The position numbers were made by a program, and so were the translations under genes. The notes under the pieces were generated by a model. It saw only the letters and a list, made by a program, of their open reading frames with translations. It did not search any database and was not told the DNA's origin. A DNA stretch of 33,160 bases from contig JAUIJZ010000026.1 of the NCBI GenBank assembly GCA_030430715.1, positions 1 through 33,160 of the forward strand, in the 5' to 3' direction. The DNA is from Alphaproteobacteria bacterium (GTDB lineage Bacteria; Pseudomonadota; Alphaproteobacteria; Caulobacterales; Aquidulcibacteraceae). Shown here one piece after another: positions 1-8,383 of this stretch (positions within the stretch are counted from its first letter, which is position 1; every line of letters starts with the position of its first letter).

Positions 1-625
1 CGTCGCCGTAGATGGTGATGTCCTCGCCCTGGATGGCCTGGCGGATGAAGTTGGAGACGACGCGGCCATCGTAGGGGTGCATGCGCGGGCCGTAGGTGTT
101 GAAGATCCGCACCACCTTGATGCGAAGATTGTGCTGGCGGTGATAGTCGAAGAACAGCGTCTCGGCGCAGCGCTTGCCTTCATCATAGCAGGAGCGCGGG
201 CCGACCGGGTTCACATTGCCCCAATAGGTTTCCGGCTGGGGATGGACCGCAGGGTCGCCGTACACTTCCGAGGTCGAAGCCTGGAGGATCTTTGCTTTTA
301 CGCGCTTGGCGAGGCCGAGCATGTTGATGGCGCCGTGGACGCTCGTCTTCGTCGTCTGCACGGGGTCGAATTGGTAATGAATCGGCGAGGCGGGGCAGGC
401 CAGATTGTAGATCTCGTCCACTTCCACATAGAGCGGAAAGGTCACGTCGTGGCGCTGCAGCTCAAACATCGGGTGATCGAGCAGACCGCGCAGGTTGGTG
501 CGCGATCCCGTGAAATAATTGTCGATGCAGAGCACTTCGTGCCCCGCGGCGATCAGGCGTTCGCACAAGTGCGAGCCGATAAAGCCGGCGCCGCCGGTTA
601 CGAGAATGCGTTTATGAGTGTGCAC
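1..625 (-). CDS. UDP-glucuronate decarboxylase (UDP-xylose synthase), 3' end cut by window
   Basis: Extended short-chain dehydrogenase that converts UDP-glucuronate to UDP-xylose for cell-surface polysaccharide. The 208 visible residues show the nucleotide-binding GGAGFIGSH (residues 11-19, GxxGxxG), DNYFTG after strand 2, [10 protein letters not shown] (116-125) with the catalytic Ser/Thr, and the YxxxK pair Y147/K151 in [26 protein letters not shown] (176-194) is typical of this subfamily rather than of GalE or RmlB. I chose the GTG at 625 because [10 protein letters not shown] follows at once and an AGGGG stretch lies about a dozen bases upstream. The C-terminal third lies beyond base 1, so the gene is partial only because of the window. 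Related sugar-nucleotide dehydratases are the alternative; family is sure, exact substrate fairly sure. Confidence 0.9.
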   Translation of the reverse strand, partial: MHTHKRILVTGGAGFIGSHLCERLIAAGHEVLCIDNYFTGSRTNLRGLLDHPMFELQRHDVTFPLYVEVDEIYNLACPASPIHYQFDPVQTTKTSVHGAINMLGLAKRVKAKILQASTSEVYGDPAVHPQPETYWGNVNPVGPRSCYDEGKRCAETLFFDYHRQHNLRIKVVRIFNTYGPRMHPYDGRVVSNFIRQAIQGEDITIYGD

Positions 626-794
626 CCGGAGCGCCCCTGGTCTTTCGGAGCCTGTCTGCCTGCTCCGTTAATTGCCTCGCTTTGATCGCAAGAAACGTGC
701 CTTTGGCGCCGCTTGGCAAGCGCCGAAGGCAGCGCGCCGGAGGCTTACGCCTTTTGCGCGAAGCTGGTGAAGCCGCCTACGCGTAACCGGTGAA

Positions 795-1364
795 TTAAGA
801 CGCGTCCAACAACAGCGCGCCGTCCGCGCCGCACCAGGGTTCGCGGCGGCCTCGCCAGGGGCGGGCCAAGCCGCGGTCGATCAGCGTTTGTCCAGCGTCG
901 CGGCCATTAATGTTGACGCGCGCCAGCGTGCGTCCGTAGCGATCGGTATATCCGCTCGGCGCCACGCTGACTGCACCGTCACGGATCATGAGCGTGAGCG
1001 CCTGCTTTGCGCGTTCGCCGGCTTGGCGTTCTGCTATGCAGCCTGCGCGCTCACCGGTCTCGGGCGTGTCGATGTTGGACAGCCGGATGCGTTCTCCTGT
1101 TGCGCTGTTTTCAATGGTGTCGCCATCAATCACACGCATCGCGATTGCGCCTTCGGCTTCGCCCCGAAAGCTCAGTGCGGCGGCGGCGATCGCGGCGAGG
1201 AGGAGGGCCGCCATCAGCAGCCCGCTGCGGTCGTAACGCGGAAGCCTGGGCCGGCGGCGGCGGCGCGGCAACGTGCTGACTTTTCGGGGCTGGTAGCGAC
1301 CGGGAAAAGCGATGATTGCGCCCATATCCCGCTTAGGCGGCGCGTCGCTTAACAAAGTCTTCAC
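795..1364 (-). CDS. Membrane-anchored thermonuclease-like (SNase domain) protein
   Basis: A 189-residue protein with an arginine-rich cytoplasmic N-terminus (RRRRRPR at 34-40), one membrane helix (about 48-65) and a staphylococcal-nuclease domain (75-180). Residues matching the SNase active site are all present: D82 in VIDGDT, R94, D99/T100/E102 in NIDTPE, and the second Arg in YGRTLA (R145). It should therefore be an active Ca-dependent phosphodiesterase facing the periplasm; the substrate is unknown. The GTG start at 1364 is preceded by GGAGGT; an ATG at residue 14 is possible but has no better site. It diverges from the gene at 1403, with only 38 bases between the two start codons. Confidence 0.85.
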   Translation of the reverse strand: MKTLLSDAPPKRDMGAIIAFPGRYQPRKVSTLPRRRRRPRLPRYDRSGLLMAALLLAAIAAAALSFRGEAEGAIAMRVIDGDTIENSATGERIRLSNIDTPETGERAGCIAERQAGERAKQALTLMIRDGAVSVAPSGYTDRYGRTLARVNINGRDAGQTLIDRGLARPWRGRREPWCGADGALLLDAS

Positions 1365-1386
1365 GCACCTCCGGCACTGCTAGTGC

Positions 1387-1394
1387 GGAGGAAG
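1387..1394 (+). promoter_or_regulatory. Ribosome binding site for the GTG start at 1403
   Basis: GGAGGA lies about eight to ten bases before GTG 1403 and is the main reason for accepting this non-ATG start. The promoter must overlap the 38-base space shared with the divergent nuclease gene. Confidence 0.6.
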
Positions 1395-1402
1395 AATCTC
1401 AC

Positions 1403-2542
1403 GTGCGCAACACTGACGGCCGCCGCGATCTCTCGCTCATTCGCGCCAGCGGATCGACCACGCGCGTCCTGAATCTCGCGCTGGTCTATGAGCGTTTCGG
1501 CGAGACCGAGGAATATAATGACAAGCCGCTCTTCAGGAATAAGCGCCTCAATCGCGCGCTAATCCTGAAGCATGCCGTGCGCGCCAATGAGCGCGACCTG
1601 TTCGTCCGTCCGATTTCAACCGCGACCAAAGTGATCTTGCCGTATGCCGCCGGGCAACTCGAACTCGGTGGGATCAGTTTCATGATCGGCGAGCGCGGTT
1701 TTGAGCGCATCATGCGTCAAACCGTTGAAGGCTATACTTCCGATAGCGACTTCCAGGCCGACGCCGATCTGCTGCGCGTGCTGGCGTCGTTGCCGTCCTT
1801 CGACCCGTTTCTCATGCGCGAACGCTTGCGCCATATGGGCATTGATCCCGCGCGCGCCTATTTCGACCTTGCCGAAGCCGACATCGCGCGGATGCGTCAG
1901 TTCGTGGGCGCCGAGATCGGTCAGCTCGTCAATCTCGCTTTCGCCACCGGCGGGCGCGATGCGGGCGATCTTTCGCAGCGCATGGCTGAAAAGCTGATGA
2001 CGGATGAAACGGCGAAATCGCTTGATCCGCTGCGCCAGACGCTGCGCCTGACCGGCGAGGAATATATAGAGGGCGTGTTCGCCTGGAAGGGCTTCTTGTA
2101 CTACAAGTGGCTGATGGGCGAGTTGAAGCCGCAGCTTGAGCTGTTCCGTCCGCGCTTCGCCGGCTTGCGGATCACGCAATCGTCGTCGGAAGAACGGCGC
2201 GAATTGGCGGAAAGCCGCCGTGACATACTCGGCCAGATGGATTCCGCTCTGGGGCGCGTGAACGAAACGCTATTGGAATATGGCGCTGCGTTCGCTGCGT
2301 TGGCGGATGGCCAGCCGGGCGCGTTCCGCGCGTTCTTGCTCAAAGCGCCCTCGCTCTTCATTCCGATGGGAGAGGCCGTCGGCGTGATCAAACACATCGA
2401 CTCGTTCTGGCGCTTCCGCTTTCCGGATTCCGGTTCGCCGATCATGCAGGCGGATGAGGCGATCGAAGTGTTGCACGATTTCGAGACGACGCTCAGCGGC
2501 GTGGAATTCACCAAGCCGCCGGTTGCGAGCGACGCGGCCTGA
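1403..2542 (+). CDS. Conserved hypothetical protein, 379 residues
   Basis: I do not recognise this protein. It is a soluble-looking 379-residue chain with no signal peptide or membrane helix. It begins with basic/polar residues and LIRASGSTTRVLNLALVYERFG (about 11-33) and is mostly predicted helical. Charged stretches include SSSEERRELAESRRDILGQMDSALGR (about 262-287). Codon composition, the GGAGGA ribosome site and the absence of a sensible competing frame support a real gene. It sits alone between the divergent nuclease and the tRNA-Thr gene, so context gives no functional hint. No cysteine or histidine cluster or nucleotide-binding motif stands out. Gene certain, function unknown. Confidence 0.8.
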   Translation: MRNTDGRRDLSLIRASGSTTRVLNLALVYERFGETEEYNDKPLFRNKRLNRALILKHAVRANERDLFVRPISTATKVILPYAAGQLELGGISFMIGERGFERIMRQTVEGYTSDSDFQADADLLRVLASLPSFDPFLMRERLRHMGIDPARAYFDLAEADIARMRQFVGAEIGQLVNLAFATGGRDAGDLSQRMAEKLMTDETAKSLDPLRQTLRLTGEEYIEGVFAWKGFLYYKWLMGELKPQLELFRPRFAGLRITQSSSEERRELAESRRDILGQMDSALGRVNETLLEYGAAFAALADGQPGAFRAFLLKAPSLFIPMGEAVGVIKHIDSFWRFRFPDSGSPIMQADEAIEVLHDFETTLSGVEFTKPPVASDAA

Positions 2543-2582
2543 GGCGCGGCGCTCACTTCGCTCGCTTTCGCATCTTGAAAAA

Positions 2583-2658
2583 TGGTGCCGCCTAGGTGAC
2601 TCGAACACCTGACCTACGCATTACGAATGCGCCGCTCTACCGGCTGAGCTAAGGCGGC
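2583..2658 (-). tRNA. tRNA-Thr (anticodon CGU)
   Basis: On the minus strand the cloverleaf closes cleanly. The acceptor GCCGCCT pairs with AGGCGGC, the D arm is GCTC/GAGC, and the anticodon stem GCGCA/TGCGT encloses loop TTCGTAA with anticodon CGT. The T arm AGGTG/CACCT holds TTCGAGT. The discriminator A is followed by an encoded CCA (2583-2585). A short T run lies directly behind it and may end transcription. It reads Thr ACG codons. Confidence 0.97.
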
Positions 2659-2720
2659 CCTTAAGAAGGGCTGTTTCCTACGGGCAGCCGCGCCGAAGGG
2701 CAAGGCCGGAACGCCGCAGG

Positions 2721-4145
2721 CTAGCGGACTTCCTCCACTTCGACATCGTCGGCCATGTCCGCTTCCGCAGCGGCTTCTTCGCGGGGCGGCGTCAGCACGG
2801 CTGTGGGCAGGGCCAGCACCGGGCCCAGCGCATCGTGCTGGCCGCGCTCCATGCGCGGATGGATCAATTGGCCGCCATCGCCGAACACATAGACCAGCCG
2901 GGCCCAATCGCTGTCGTCATACATGAAGGCGGGGCCTTCCGGATCGAGGTCCGACCAATCGGATTCGCGCGGCGCGCCCGCGGCTTGGGCCAGCCAGGTG
3001 CGCGCGCCGTTTTCGTCGCCTTGGCCGCGCGCGACCTGCGCGAACAGGATGGCGATGCGCGAGGAAGGATTTTCGCGATAGGCGTCATCGAGCGCGGCCT
3101 GCGCCGCTTCCCAATCGCCGCGCTCCATGGCGAGTTCGGCGACGACAATCCGGCTCTCGCGATGATCGCGGCGATTTTCGGCCAAGGCCGTCATGCGGCG
3201 CGCGCGGGCTTCGCGGTTTTCGCCGGCCACCAGGTCGCGATAGGCGTGCGCGAGTGCAGGGTGCGGGCCGTTCTCCCACGCTTCCTCAAGGATTGCCGCT
3301 GCGCGTTCGGGCTTGCCTTCGGCGGTCAGCATGCGCGAGGCCATGGCGGCGGCCGGCGCGAAAGCTGGCGCCATGCGGAAGGCTTTCTGCGCGAGTTCGG
3401 CGGCTTTATCGCTGCGACGTTCACGCTCAAGCCGTTGCGCTTGCGCCGTCATCAGCACGGCGCGGCGGCGCTTGGCCACTTTGTCTTCGACTTGCTTTCG
3501 CTTGTCGCCGGTATCGAGAGTTTCGATCGCGCTTTCCCAATCGGCGGTCTGCACGGCGAGATCGAACGCGTACTGAAACGGCCAGGTCGCTGTTTTCGAC
3601 GCTTTGAGCGCTGCTTCGGCGTGCGCGCGCGCGGCTGTGCGATCGCCGCGCTTAAGCGCCGCTGTCATCAGACCTTTGCGGCCGAGAACTTCTGTGTCCT
3701 CGTTTTGCAGCATGCCGGAATAGGCGCGTTCGGCGCCCGCCGTATCGCCCGAGACTTCCGCCGCGCGCGCTTGCAGCAGTAGCGCAAGGCGCGGCTCGTC
3801 GATCAGATCTTCGGCCTTGTCGGCGTGGCGGCGCGCATCGTCGAATTCGCCAGCTTCAGCCGCGATCAAGCCAAGCGCGAGTTCTTCCTGGCCGCGCCGC
3901 GTGCGTGCGCGTGCGCTGGCTTTGCCGATGCGGCCGGGCGCATCCATCAGGAACATCAACAGGCGCAGCACCGGCAATGCCACGGCGATCAGCGCGACAA
4001 GCAAAAGCAAGCCGAACAGCGCGCTGGTTGTGACCTCGGTGCCGAACCAATTGACCTCGACCGTGCCGGGATCGGTGGTGACGATCTGCCATGAGGCCAG
4101 CATGGCCGCGACGGCGATGATGAGCAGGAAAGCGAGACGCAGCAT
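2721..4145 (-). CDS. hemY: HemY-type TPR membrane protein (heme-operon protein)
   Basis: A 474-residue inner-membrane protein with two N-terminal helices (about 2-18 and 39-63). A conserved VNWFGTEV stretch lies between them, and a long helical TPR-like periplasmic or cytosolic domain follows (about 80-420). This is the architecture of the proteobacterial HemY_N family, which is not the same as the protoporphyrinogen oxidase also called HemY. Its biochemical role is unclear; in enterobacteria it belongs to the hemCDXY operon and affects heme or porphyrin metabolism. It is the last gene of the minus-strand hemC-hemD-mitofilin-hemY operon, starting 3 bases after the previous stop. The tail (about 430-474) is acidic and alanine-rich. 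Family assignment is good. Confidence 0.85.
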   Translation of the reverse strand: MLRLAFLLIIAVAAMLASWQIVTTDPGTVEVNWFGTEVTTSALFGLLLLVALIAVALPVLRLLMFLMDAPGRIGKASARARTRRGQEELALGLIAAEAGEFDDARRHADKAEDLIDEPRLALLLQARAAEVSGDTAGAERAYSGMLQNEDTEVLGRKGLMTAALKRGDRTAARAHAEAALKASKTATWPFQYAFDLAVQTADWESAIETLDTGDKRKQVEDKVAKRRRAVLMTAQAQRLERERRSDKAAELAQKAFRMAPAFAPAAAMASRMLTAEGKPERAAAILEEAWENGPHPALAHAYRDLVAGENREARARRMTALAENRRDHRESRIVVAELAMERGDWEAAQAALDDAYRENPSSRIAILFAQVARGQGDENGARTWLAQAAGAPRESDWSDLDPEGPAFMYDDSDWARLVYVFGDGGQLIHPRMERGQHDALGPVLALPTAVLTPPREEAAAEADMADDVEVEEVR

Positions 4146-4148
4146 CGG

Positions 4149-5147
4149 TCAGCCTCTCCGCGACAATTCGGTGCGGATGGCTGTGAGGCGCGAGTCGATC
4201 TCCAGGCGGCGGTTGGCGTCGGCGATCCAAGGATCGGCGGCGCGGCGCGGCGCGCCGCTCAAGCTTGAAAGCTCCCGCACGGCAGTGGCGAGATCGTCGC
4301 CCGCCAGCGCGCTTTGTGCGCGTTCCACTACGCCGGCAGGGGTGTCGCCTTCGCCGGAATTCCGGATGACGATCCATTGCGCCAGAGCGGATTGGATGCG
4401 GCCCCAGAACCCGGCGCCAGCTTGCGCCTGATGCGCGGCGCGGACGATTTCATTGTCGAGTCTATCGAAGCGGTCGCGCAATTCGATGCGCGTCGGCGCG
4501 CCGGTGCGCGCCAACGGCGCCAAAGCGAGCACATTCGGATCTTCCGGCAGCAATGCTTGCAGCGACGCATAGGATTGTTCGAACGGCCCGGAATTCGCGG
4601 TCGCTTCCGACATCGCGGCGACAGCGAACGCCGCGCGTGCGGCTTCCGAAGCGGTGCGCGCCTGTTGCGCCACCGCAGGCAAATCTTCTTGCAGGCGGCG
4701 CACTTCGGCGACGAGCTGCGTCACGGCCTCGGTTGACGGCATGTTGGCGAGCCGCTGCTCGACATCGCGCAGGCCAGATTGCAACGCGACAACGCGCTCA
4801 TAAGTGGCCGCGTCGCCCGATTGTCCGTTGGCGGCTTGCCCGAGCGGCGTATTGAGCAGGTTTTCGATGCGGTTGATCCGCTGATCCAGCGCCGCATCGA
4901 TCTGCGCTTCTTCCGCAGGCGTGTTTTGGCTTTCGCCGCCGGCAGGGAATGCCCCGTCCAGCGCCGTTTGCACGGCAGGCAGCCGCGGCGCAACCGCGCC
5001 GCCCGCCACGCCGACGCCAGCGGCGACCGCCGCCAGCAGCAATGCCGTGCCCATACCGATTCCGCCGTGCGCCTCGCGCTCGGCGGGTTCGAACTCAACG
5101 TCGATCGGCTCGGCGCGTCCGCGCTCCGCTTCGTCGTGTCGGCTCAT
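4149..5147 (-). CDS. Mic60/mitofilin-like inner-membrane protein
   Basis: A 332-residue protein with an acidic N-terminal cytosolic segment (1-30), one membrane helix (about 31-54, with AAVAAGVGVAGG) and a long helical, coiled-coil-like periplasmic domain (about 85-190). A C-terminal helical region (about 225-325) ends in RLTAIRTELSRRG. This layout and its place between hemD and hemY match the alphaproteobacterial mitofilin homologue (COG4223, sometimes called Orf52). Mitofilin is the relative of mitochondrial Mic60, which shapes cristae and intracytoplasmic membranes. Identification rests on architecture and synteny, because the sequence itself is poorly conserved. It is separated from hemD by about 94 bases and lies 3 bases before hemY. 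Confidence 0.78.
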   Translation of the reverse strand: MSRHDEAERGRAEPIDVEFEPAEREAHGGIGMGTALLLAAVAAGVGVAGGAVAPRLPAVQTALDGAFPAGGESQNTPAEEAQIDAALDQRINRIENLLNTPLGQAANGQSGDAATYERVVALQSGLRDVEQRLANMPSTEAVTQLVAEVRRLQEDLPAVAQQARTASEAARAAFAVAAMSEATANSGPFEQSYASLQALLPEDPNVLALAPLARTGAPTRIELRDRFDRLDNEIVRAAHQAQAGAGFWGRIQSALAQWIVIRNSGEGDTPAGVVERAQSALAGDDLATAVRELSSLSGAPRRAADPWIADANRRLEIDSRLTAIRTELSRRG

Positions 5148-5241
5148 GCGACTCCCCGCAAATCCCCAGCAGTTTCCGCTATTTCACAGCGGAAACGAGT
5201 CGGGTTGTAAGCGATGAGTCTAGGCTTCGCCGTGAACCGGC

Positions 5242-5943
5242 TCAAGCGGTTGCGCCAGCCGAGTGCGGTGCGGCGCCAAACAAGGTTGTGAGAAGGGCGT
5301 CCTCGCGCGGCTTTGGCGCCACAACAAGGCGCTTCCAGCCCGCGCCGGCGGCATCGGCCACCGCAGCGCTGAGGCAACCCGCCGTCAACGACGCCGCGCC
5401 GGGCGCGCCGAGTGCTTTAAATGCTAGGGCGGCGCGGGCGCTGTAAAAGAGCACCACGTCCAGGGGCTGGCTGAATGCTTCAGGCAAGGCTGGAACCTGC
5501 CGCGCTTCATAAGCGGTGCGGCGTTCTGCCTCGAAACCGGCGGCCTTCAGCGCGCCGATCAGATCGCCGGCGATATGTGTGCCGGCGATGTGAATGAGAG
5601 GCCCCGCGCCGGATTTCAGTTCGGTCCGCGCCAACGCCGCCAGGGCCAGCACATCGCCATTGGCGGAGCGCACGTCCGCAAACCCAACCGCGCGCGCCGC
5701 ATCCGCCGTGGCGTCGCCGACCGTGAGAACGATCTGGCCGCGTGCGGCGCTGGCGGTTGAGAAAGCGCGCACGCCCGCGGCGCTGGTGAACATCAGCGCC
5801 TGCGCGCCGCTGACATTGGCGTCGAATGCGACGCTCTCGATATGCAGCAGCGGCGCGGAGACGGGCTCATGCCCATAAGCGCGCACGCGCCGGATGGTGG
5901 TTTCCGCATCTTGCGCCGCACGGGTGATGGCGACGCGCATCAA
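5242..5943 (-). CDS. hemD: Uroporphyrinogen-III synthase
   Basis: A 233-residue cytosolic enzyme that closes and inverts ring D of hydroxymethylbilane to give uroporphyrinogen III. The family is weakly conserved, but MRVAITRAAQDAETTIRRV at the start, LMFTSAAGVRAF (about 50-61), VGDATADAARAVGF (about 75-88) and LFYSARAALAF (about 163-173) follow the expected two-lobed pattern. Its ATG overlaps the hemC stop by 4 bases, which implies translational coupling. The neighbour hemC makes the assignment secure. Length is usual for the family. Confidence 0.9.
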   Translation of the reverse strand: MMRVAITRAAQDAETTIRRVRAYGHEPVSAPLLHIESVAFDANVSGAQALMFTSAAGVRAFSTASAARGQIVLTVGDATADAARAVGFADVRSANGDVLALAALARTELKSGAGPLIHIAGTHIAGDLIGALKAAGFEAERRTAYEARQVPALPEAFSQPLDVVLFYSARAALAFKALGAPGAASLTAGCLSAAVADAAGAGWKRLVVAPKPREDALLTTLFGAAPHSAGATA

Positions 5944-6884
5944 TCCAGATCCGTCACCAATGCGCCGCCGGCTTCGGCGCGGATTTCGCGGCCCAGCTTC
6001 AGACCCAGCGCCTGGGCGTCGGCGATCGCGTCATCCCCAAGTGCAATATTTTCCGTGCGCCGCCAGCGTGATGTGCCGTCCGGCGTCAAGGCTTCGCCGA
6101 TGAAGCTCAGCGCGTTGGCTTGCTTACGCGCCAGCGCGCCGATGGCGGTGCGGCATGAACCGTCGAGCGCATCGAGAAACGCGCGCTCGGCTTCGATTTC
6201 GATGCGCGCCTCCACGTCTTCAAGCGGTGAGAGCATATCGCGCACGCGCGCATCGTCATCGCGCACGGTGATGGCGAGCGCCCCTTGGCAGCAGGCGGGG
6301 GGCATGTCTTGCGGATCGATAATGCTGACGGCGCGGTCGGCAAGGCCAAGCCGTGTCAGCCCGGAAAGCGCGAGAAAGGTTGCGTCGGCGTCGCCCGCTT
6401 CAAGCTTGCGCAGGCGCGTATCGACATTGCCGCGCAACGTAACCACGCCAAGATCGGGCCGGGTGAACAGCGTTTGCGCTTGGCGCCGCAAGCTGGCGGT
6501 GCCGACATTCGCGCCGCTAGGCAATTCAGCCAGGGATTTCGCAGTCAGGCTGATAAACGCGTCGCGCGGGTCTTTGCGTTCCGGCACGCAGGCGAGCGCG
6601 ATACCGGCTGGCAGCTTGGTTGGCAGATCCTTCAGCGAATGCACCGCAAGATCGATGCGCCCATCCAGCAGCGCTTCGTCCAATTCCTTGGTGAAGAGGC
6701 CCTTGCCGCCGGCTTCAAGTAAGCGGCGATCCTGGATCGTGTCGCCGCTTGTCGTGATCAGCACCAGTTCGATGCGCTCCGCGCCTACGCCCAGCGCGTC
6801 AGCCAGCCGCGTGCGCACCTGCCCGGTCTGAGCTGTTGAAAGCGGCGATCCCCGCGCGCCAATGCGAAAGAGAGGTGTCGTCAT
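5940..6884 (-). CDS. hemC: Porphobilinogen deaminase (hydroxymethylbilane synthase)
   Basis: Joins four porphobilinogens into hydroxymethylbilane in tetrapyrrole synthesis. Landmarks are RIGARGSPLSTAQT (7-20), GGKGLFTKELDEALL (59-73), HSLKDLPT with catalytic D86, SLRRQAQ (131-137), TLRGNVDTRLRKL (149-161), and GSC with C244 carrying the dipyrromethane cofactor. I prefer the ATG at 6884, where MTTPLFRIGARG begins at the family position, over the in-frame ATG at 6899. Product is 314 residues. It is the first gene of the operon and diverges from tsaD with only 38 bases between starts, so the two promoters must overlap each other or the coding regions. Confidence 0.95.
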   Translation of the reverse strand: MTTPLFRIGARGSPLSTAQTGQVRTRLADALGVGAERIELVLITTSGDTIQDRRLLEAGGKGLFTKELDEALLDGRIDLAVHSLKDLPTKLPAGIALACVPERKDPRDAFISLTAKSLAELPSGANVGTASLRRQAQTLFTRPDLGVVTLRGNVDTRLRKLEAGDADATFLALSGLTRLGLADRAVSIIDPQDMPPACCQGALAITVRDDDARVRDMLSPLEDVEARIEIEAERAFLDALDGSCRTAIGALARKQANALSFIGEALTPDGTSRWRRTENIALGDDAIADAQALGLKLGREIRAEAGGALVTDLD

Positions 6885-6922
6885 AAGTGCCCGGTGCATA
6901 GCAGGCGCGAGCGATTGCGCCT

Positions 6923-8029
6923 ATGTCCGTGCCCATGGACGCGCCCCTTACCGTGCTCGGTATCGAAAGCAGCTGTGACGAAACCGCGGCCGCGGTCGTT
7001 CGCCTGGATTCAGCGGGGCCGCGCGTGCTCTCGGACGTGGTGCTCGGGCAGGCTGCTCAGCACGCGCCCTATAAGGGCGTGGTGCCGGAAATCGCCGCGC
7101 GGGCGCATGTGGAGGGCGTGGATGCGGTTATCGGCGCCGCCATGCGTGATGCGGGGCTGGGCTATGCCGATCTTGACGCGGTGGCGGCGACGGCGGGGCC
7201 CGGCTTGATCGGCGGCGTGATGGTCGGCCTGTTGGCCGGCAAGGCGATCGCGCTGGCGCATGACAAGCCGCTGCTGGCGGTCAATCACCTGGAAGCGCAC
7301 GCGCTGAGCCCGCGCCTGGCCGAGGGTGGGGCGCAATTTCCTTATCTCTTGCTGTTGGCTTCGGGCGGGCATTGCCAATTCATCGCCGTGCTCGGCGTGG
7401 GCGATTATCGCCGCCTCGGCTCCACCATTGATGACGCCCTTGGTGAGGCGTTCGATAAGGTGGCGAAACTGCTCGATTTGGGCTTTCCCGGCGGGCCGCT
7501 GGTCGAGCAGGCCGCCAAGAGCGGTGATCCGAAACGGTTTGCGCTGCCGCGCCCGCTCGCCGGACGCGATGGCTGCGATTTTTCCTTCGCCGGGCTCAAG
7601 ACCGCCTGCGCCCGCGAGATCGAGCGGCTTGGCGCACCCAGCGCGCAGGATCGGTCTGATCTTTGCGCCAGCTTCCAGGCTGCCGTGCTTGATATTTTGG
7701 AGGACCGCACCGAACGCGCGATGCGCCTGTTCGACCCATTGTGGGGCGCGCGCGGGCGGCTCGTGGCGGCGGGCGGAGTGGCGGCCAACCAAGCGATCCG
7801 GGGTTTGTTGGAGAATTTGGCGGAGCGGAATGGCTACGATTTCGTCGCGCCGCCGATGAGATGGTGCACCGACAATGCGGCGATGGTGGCCTTGGCCGGG
7901 GCGGAACGGCTCCGGCTGGGCATGGTCGACGGCCTCGATGCGCCAGCGCGGCCACGTTGGCCGTTGGACGAGGCCGCGGCTCGCTTACGCCCGAGCCATC
8001 GGCCCGGACGTAAGGGAGCTAAGGCTTAG
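6923..8029 (+). CDS. tsaD: tRNA threonylcarbamoyladenosine transferase TsaD
   Basis: Transfers threonylcarbamoyl to A37 of ANN-decoding tRNAs, acting with TsaB and TsaE. Seen in the 368-residue product: [15 protein letters not shown] (12-26), VPEIAARAH (54-62) and [14 protein letters not shown] (90-103). Metal ligands H122 and H126 sit in NHLEAH, with [10 protein letters not shown] after them and [10 protein letters not shown] near the C-terminus. The ATG at 6923 is used; the ATG at 6935 (residue 5) is a possible alternative. It diverges from hemC and is followed by a convergent micro-gene whose stop overlaps its own (8026-8029). The nearby gpsA is a common partner of tsaD in alphaproteobacteria. 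Confidence 0.96.
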   Translation: MSVPMDAPLTVLGIESSCDETAAAVVRLDSAGPRVLSDVVLGQAAQHAPYKGVVPEIAARAHVEGVDAVIGAAMRDAGLGYADLDAVAATAGPGLIGGVMVGLLAGKAIALAHDKPLLAVNHLEAHALSPRLAEGGAQFPYLLLLASGGHCQFIAVLGVGDYRRLGSTIDDALGEAFDKVAKLLDLGFPGGPLVEQAAKSGDPKRFALPRPLAGRDGCDFSFAGLKTACAREIERLGAPSAQDRSDLCASFQAAVLDILEDRTERAMRLFDPLWGARGRLVAAGGVAANQAIRGLLENLAERNGYDFVAPPMRWCTDNAAMVALAGAERLRLGMVDGLDAPARPRWPLDEAAARLRPSHRPGRKGAKA

Positions 8030-8142
8030 GCAACGACGCGCGCGGCCGTCAGAACGAGCGGCGCCAGCGCGGTCGCGACCAGAACGATAGCGACGACAAG
8101 GGTGAGGGCCCGTTGCGGCGCGGTCAGGTCATGCGCGGACAT
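8026..8142 (-). CDS. Putative 38-residue single-helix membrane micro-protein
   Basis: The product starts [20 protein letters not shown] and is almost entirely one hydrophobic helix (about 13-36) after a short polar head. A GGAGCA ribosome site lies about seven bases before the ATG at 8142. A longer in-frame reading back to 8313 has an unlikely Cys/His-rich extension with no ribosome site, so I reject it. The stop codon overlaps the stop of convergent tsaD. No function can be assigned; a regulatory or membrane-complex subunit would fit this size. Existence is likely, not certain. Confidence 0.6.
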   Translation of the reverse strand: MSAHDLTAPQRALTLVVAIVLVATALAPLVLTAARVVA

Positions 8143-8164
8143 TTGTGTGCTCCAAGTGCTTTTG

Positions 8165-8215
8165 ATGCTGCGAGTGCGAACATCGATGAACGATAAATAG
8201 GGTGCATCGCAGCAT
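8165..8215. repeat. Inverted repeat, 9-base arms, upstream of gpsA and the micro-gene
   Basis: ATGCTGCGA (8165-8173) is exactly matched by TCGCAGCAT (8207-8215) across 33 bases. It lies between the divergent micro-gene and gpsA and could be an operator pair or an RNA stem. The region 8143-8383 contains no other gene that I can support. Confidence 0.5.
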
Positions 8216-8244
8216 GATGGAACCCCCGGAAAGTCGGGACTGTG

Positions 8245-8258
8245 ATGCAATTTTGCAT
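8245..8258. promoter_or_regulatory. Short palindrome ATGCAA-TT-TTGCAT, possible operator
   Basis: Six-base arms around a TT centre. It overlaps the first of two direct copies of TGTGATGCA (8241-8249 and 8279-8287, 38 bases apart); the second copy sits in a small hairpin, CCCTG-TGATG-CAGGG (8276-8290). Clustered symmetry between divergent genes suggests a regulator site. No known consensus is claimed. Confidence 0.4.
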
Positions 8259-8383
8259 GGTAACGATTATTACATCCCTGTGATGCAGGGCTGCGTTCGC
8301 GCTTGCGATACAAGATTTAGCGATAGCGGCGCTTGATGCCAGATTGTCCGTCTGGATGATGCCCGCACGCAAAAAGGGAGAGA

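Noticed and set aside
77-685. Plus-strand open frame over the sugar-nucleotide gene
   Set aside because: The minus strand has an unmistakable UDP-glucuronate decarboxylase reading over the same bases; the plus reading has no family pattern.
705-724. Hairpin GGCGC/GCGCC after the nuclease gene as terminator
   Set aside because: Short stem and no T run; too common in a GC-rich genome to claim.
2583-2658. tRNA-Thr as an integration (att) site
   Set aside because: No integrase gene and no repeated tRNA 3' end seen in the window.
8143-8313. N-terminal extension of the 38-residue micro-protein
   Set aside because: No ribosome site, Cys/His-rich composition unlike a membrane protein head, and overlap with the palindromes.
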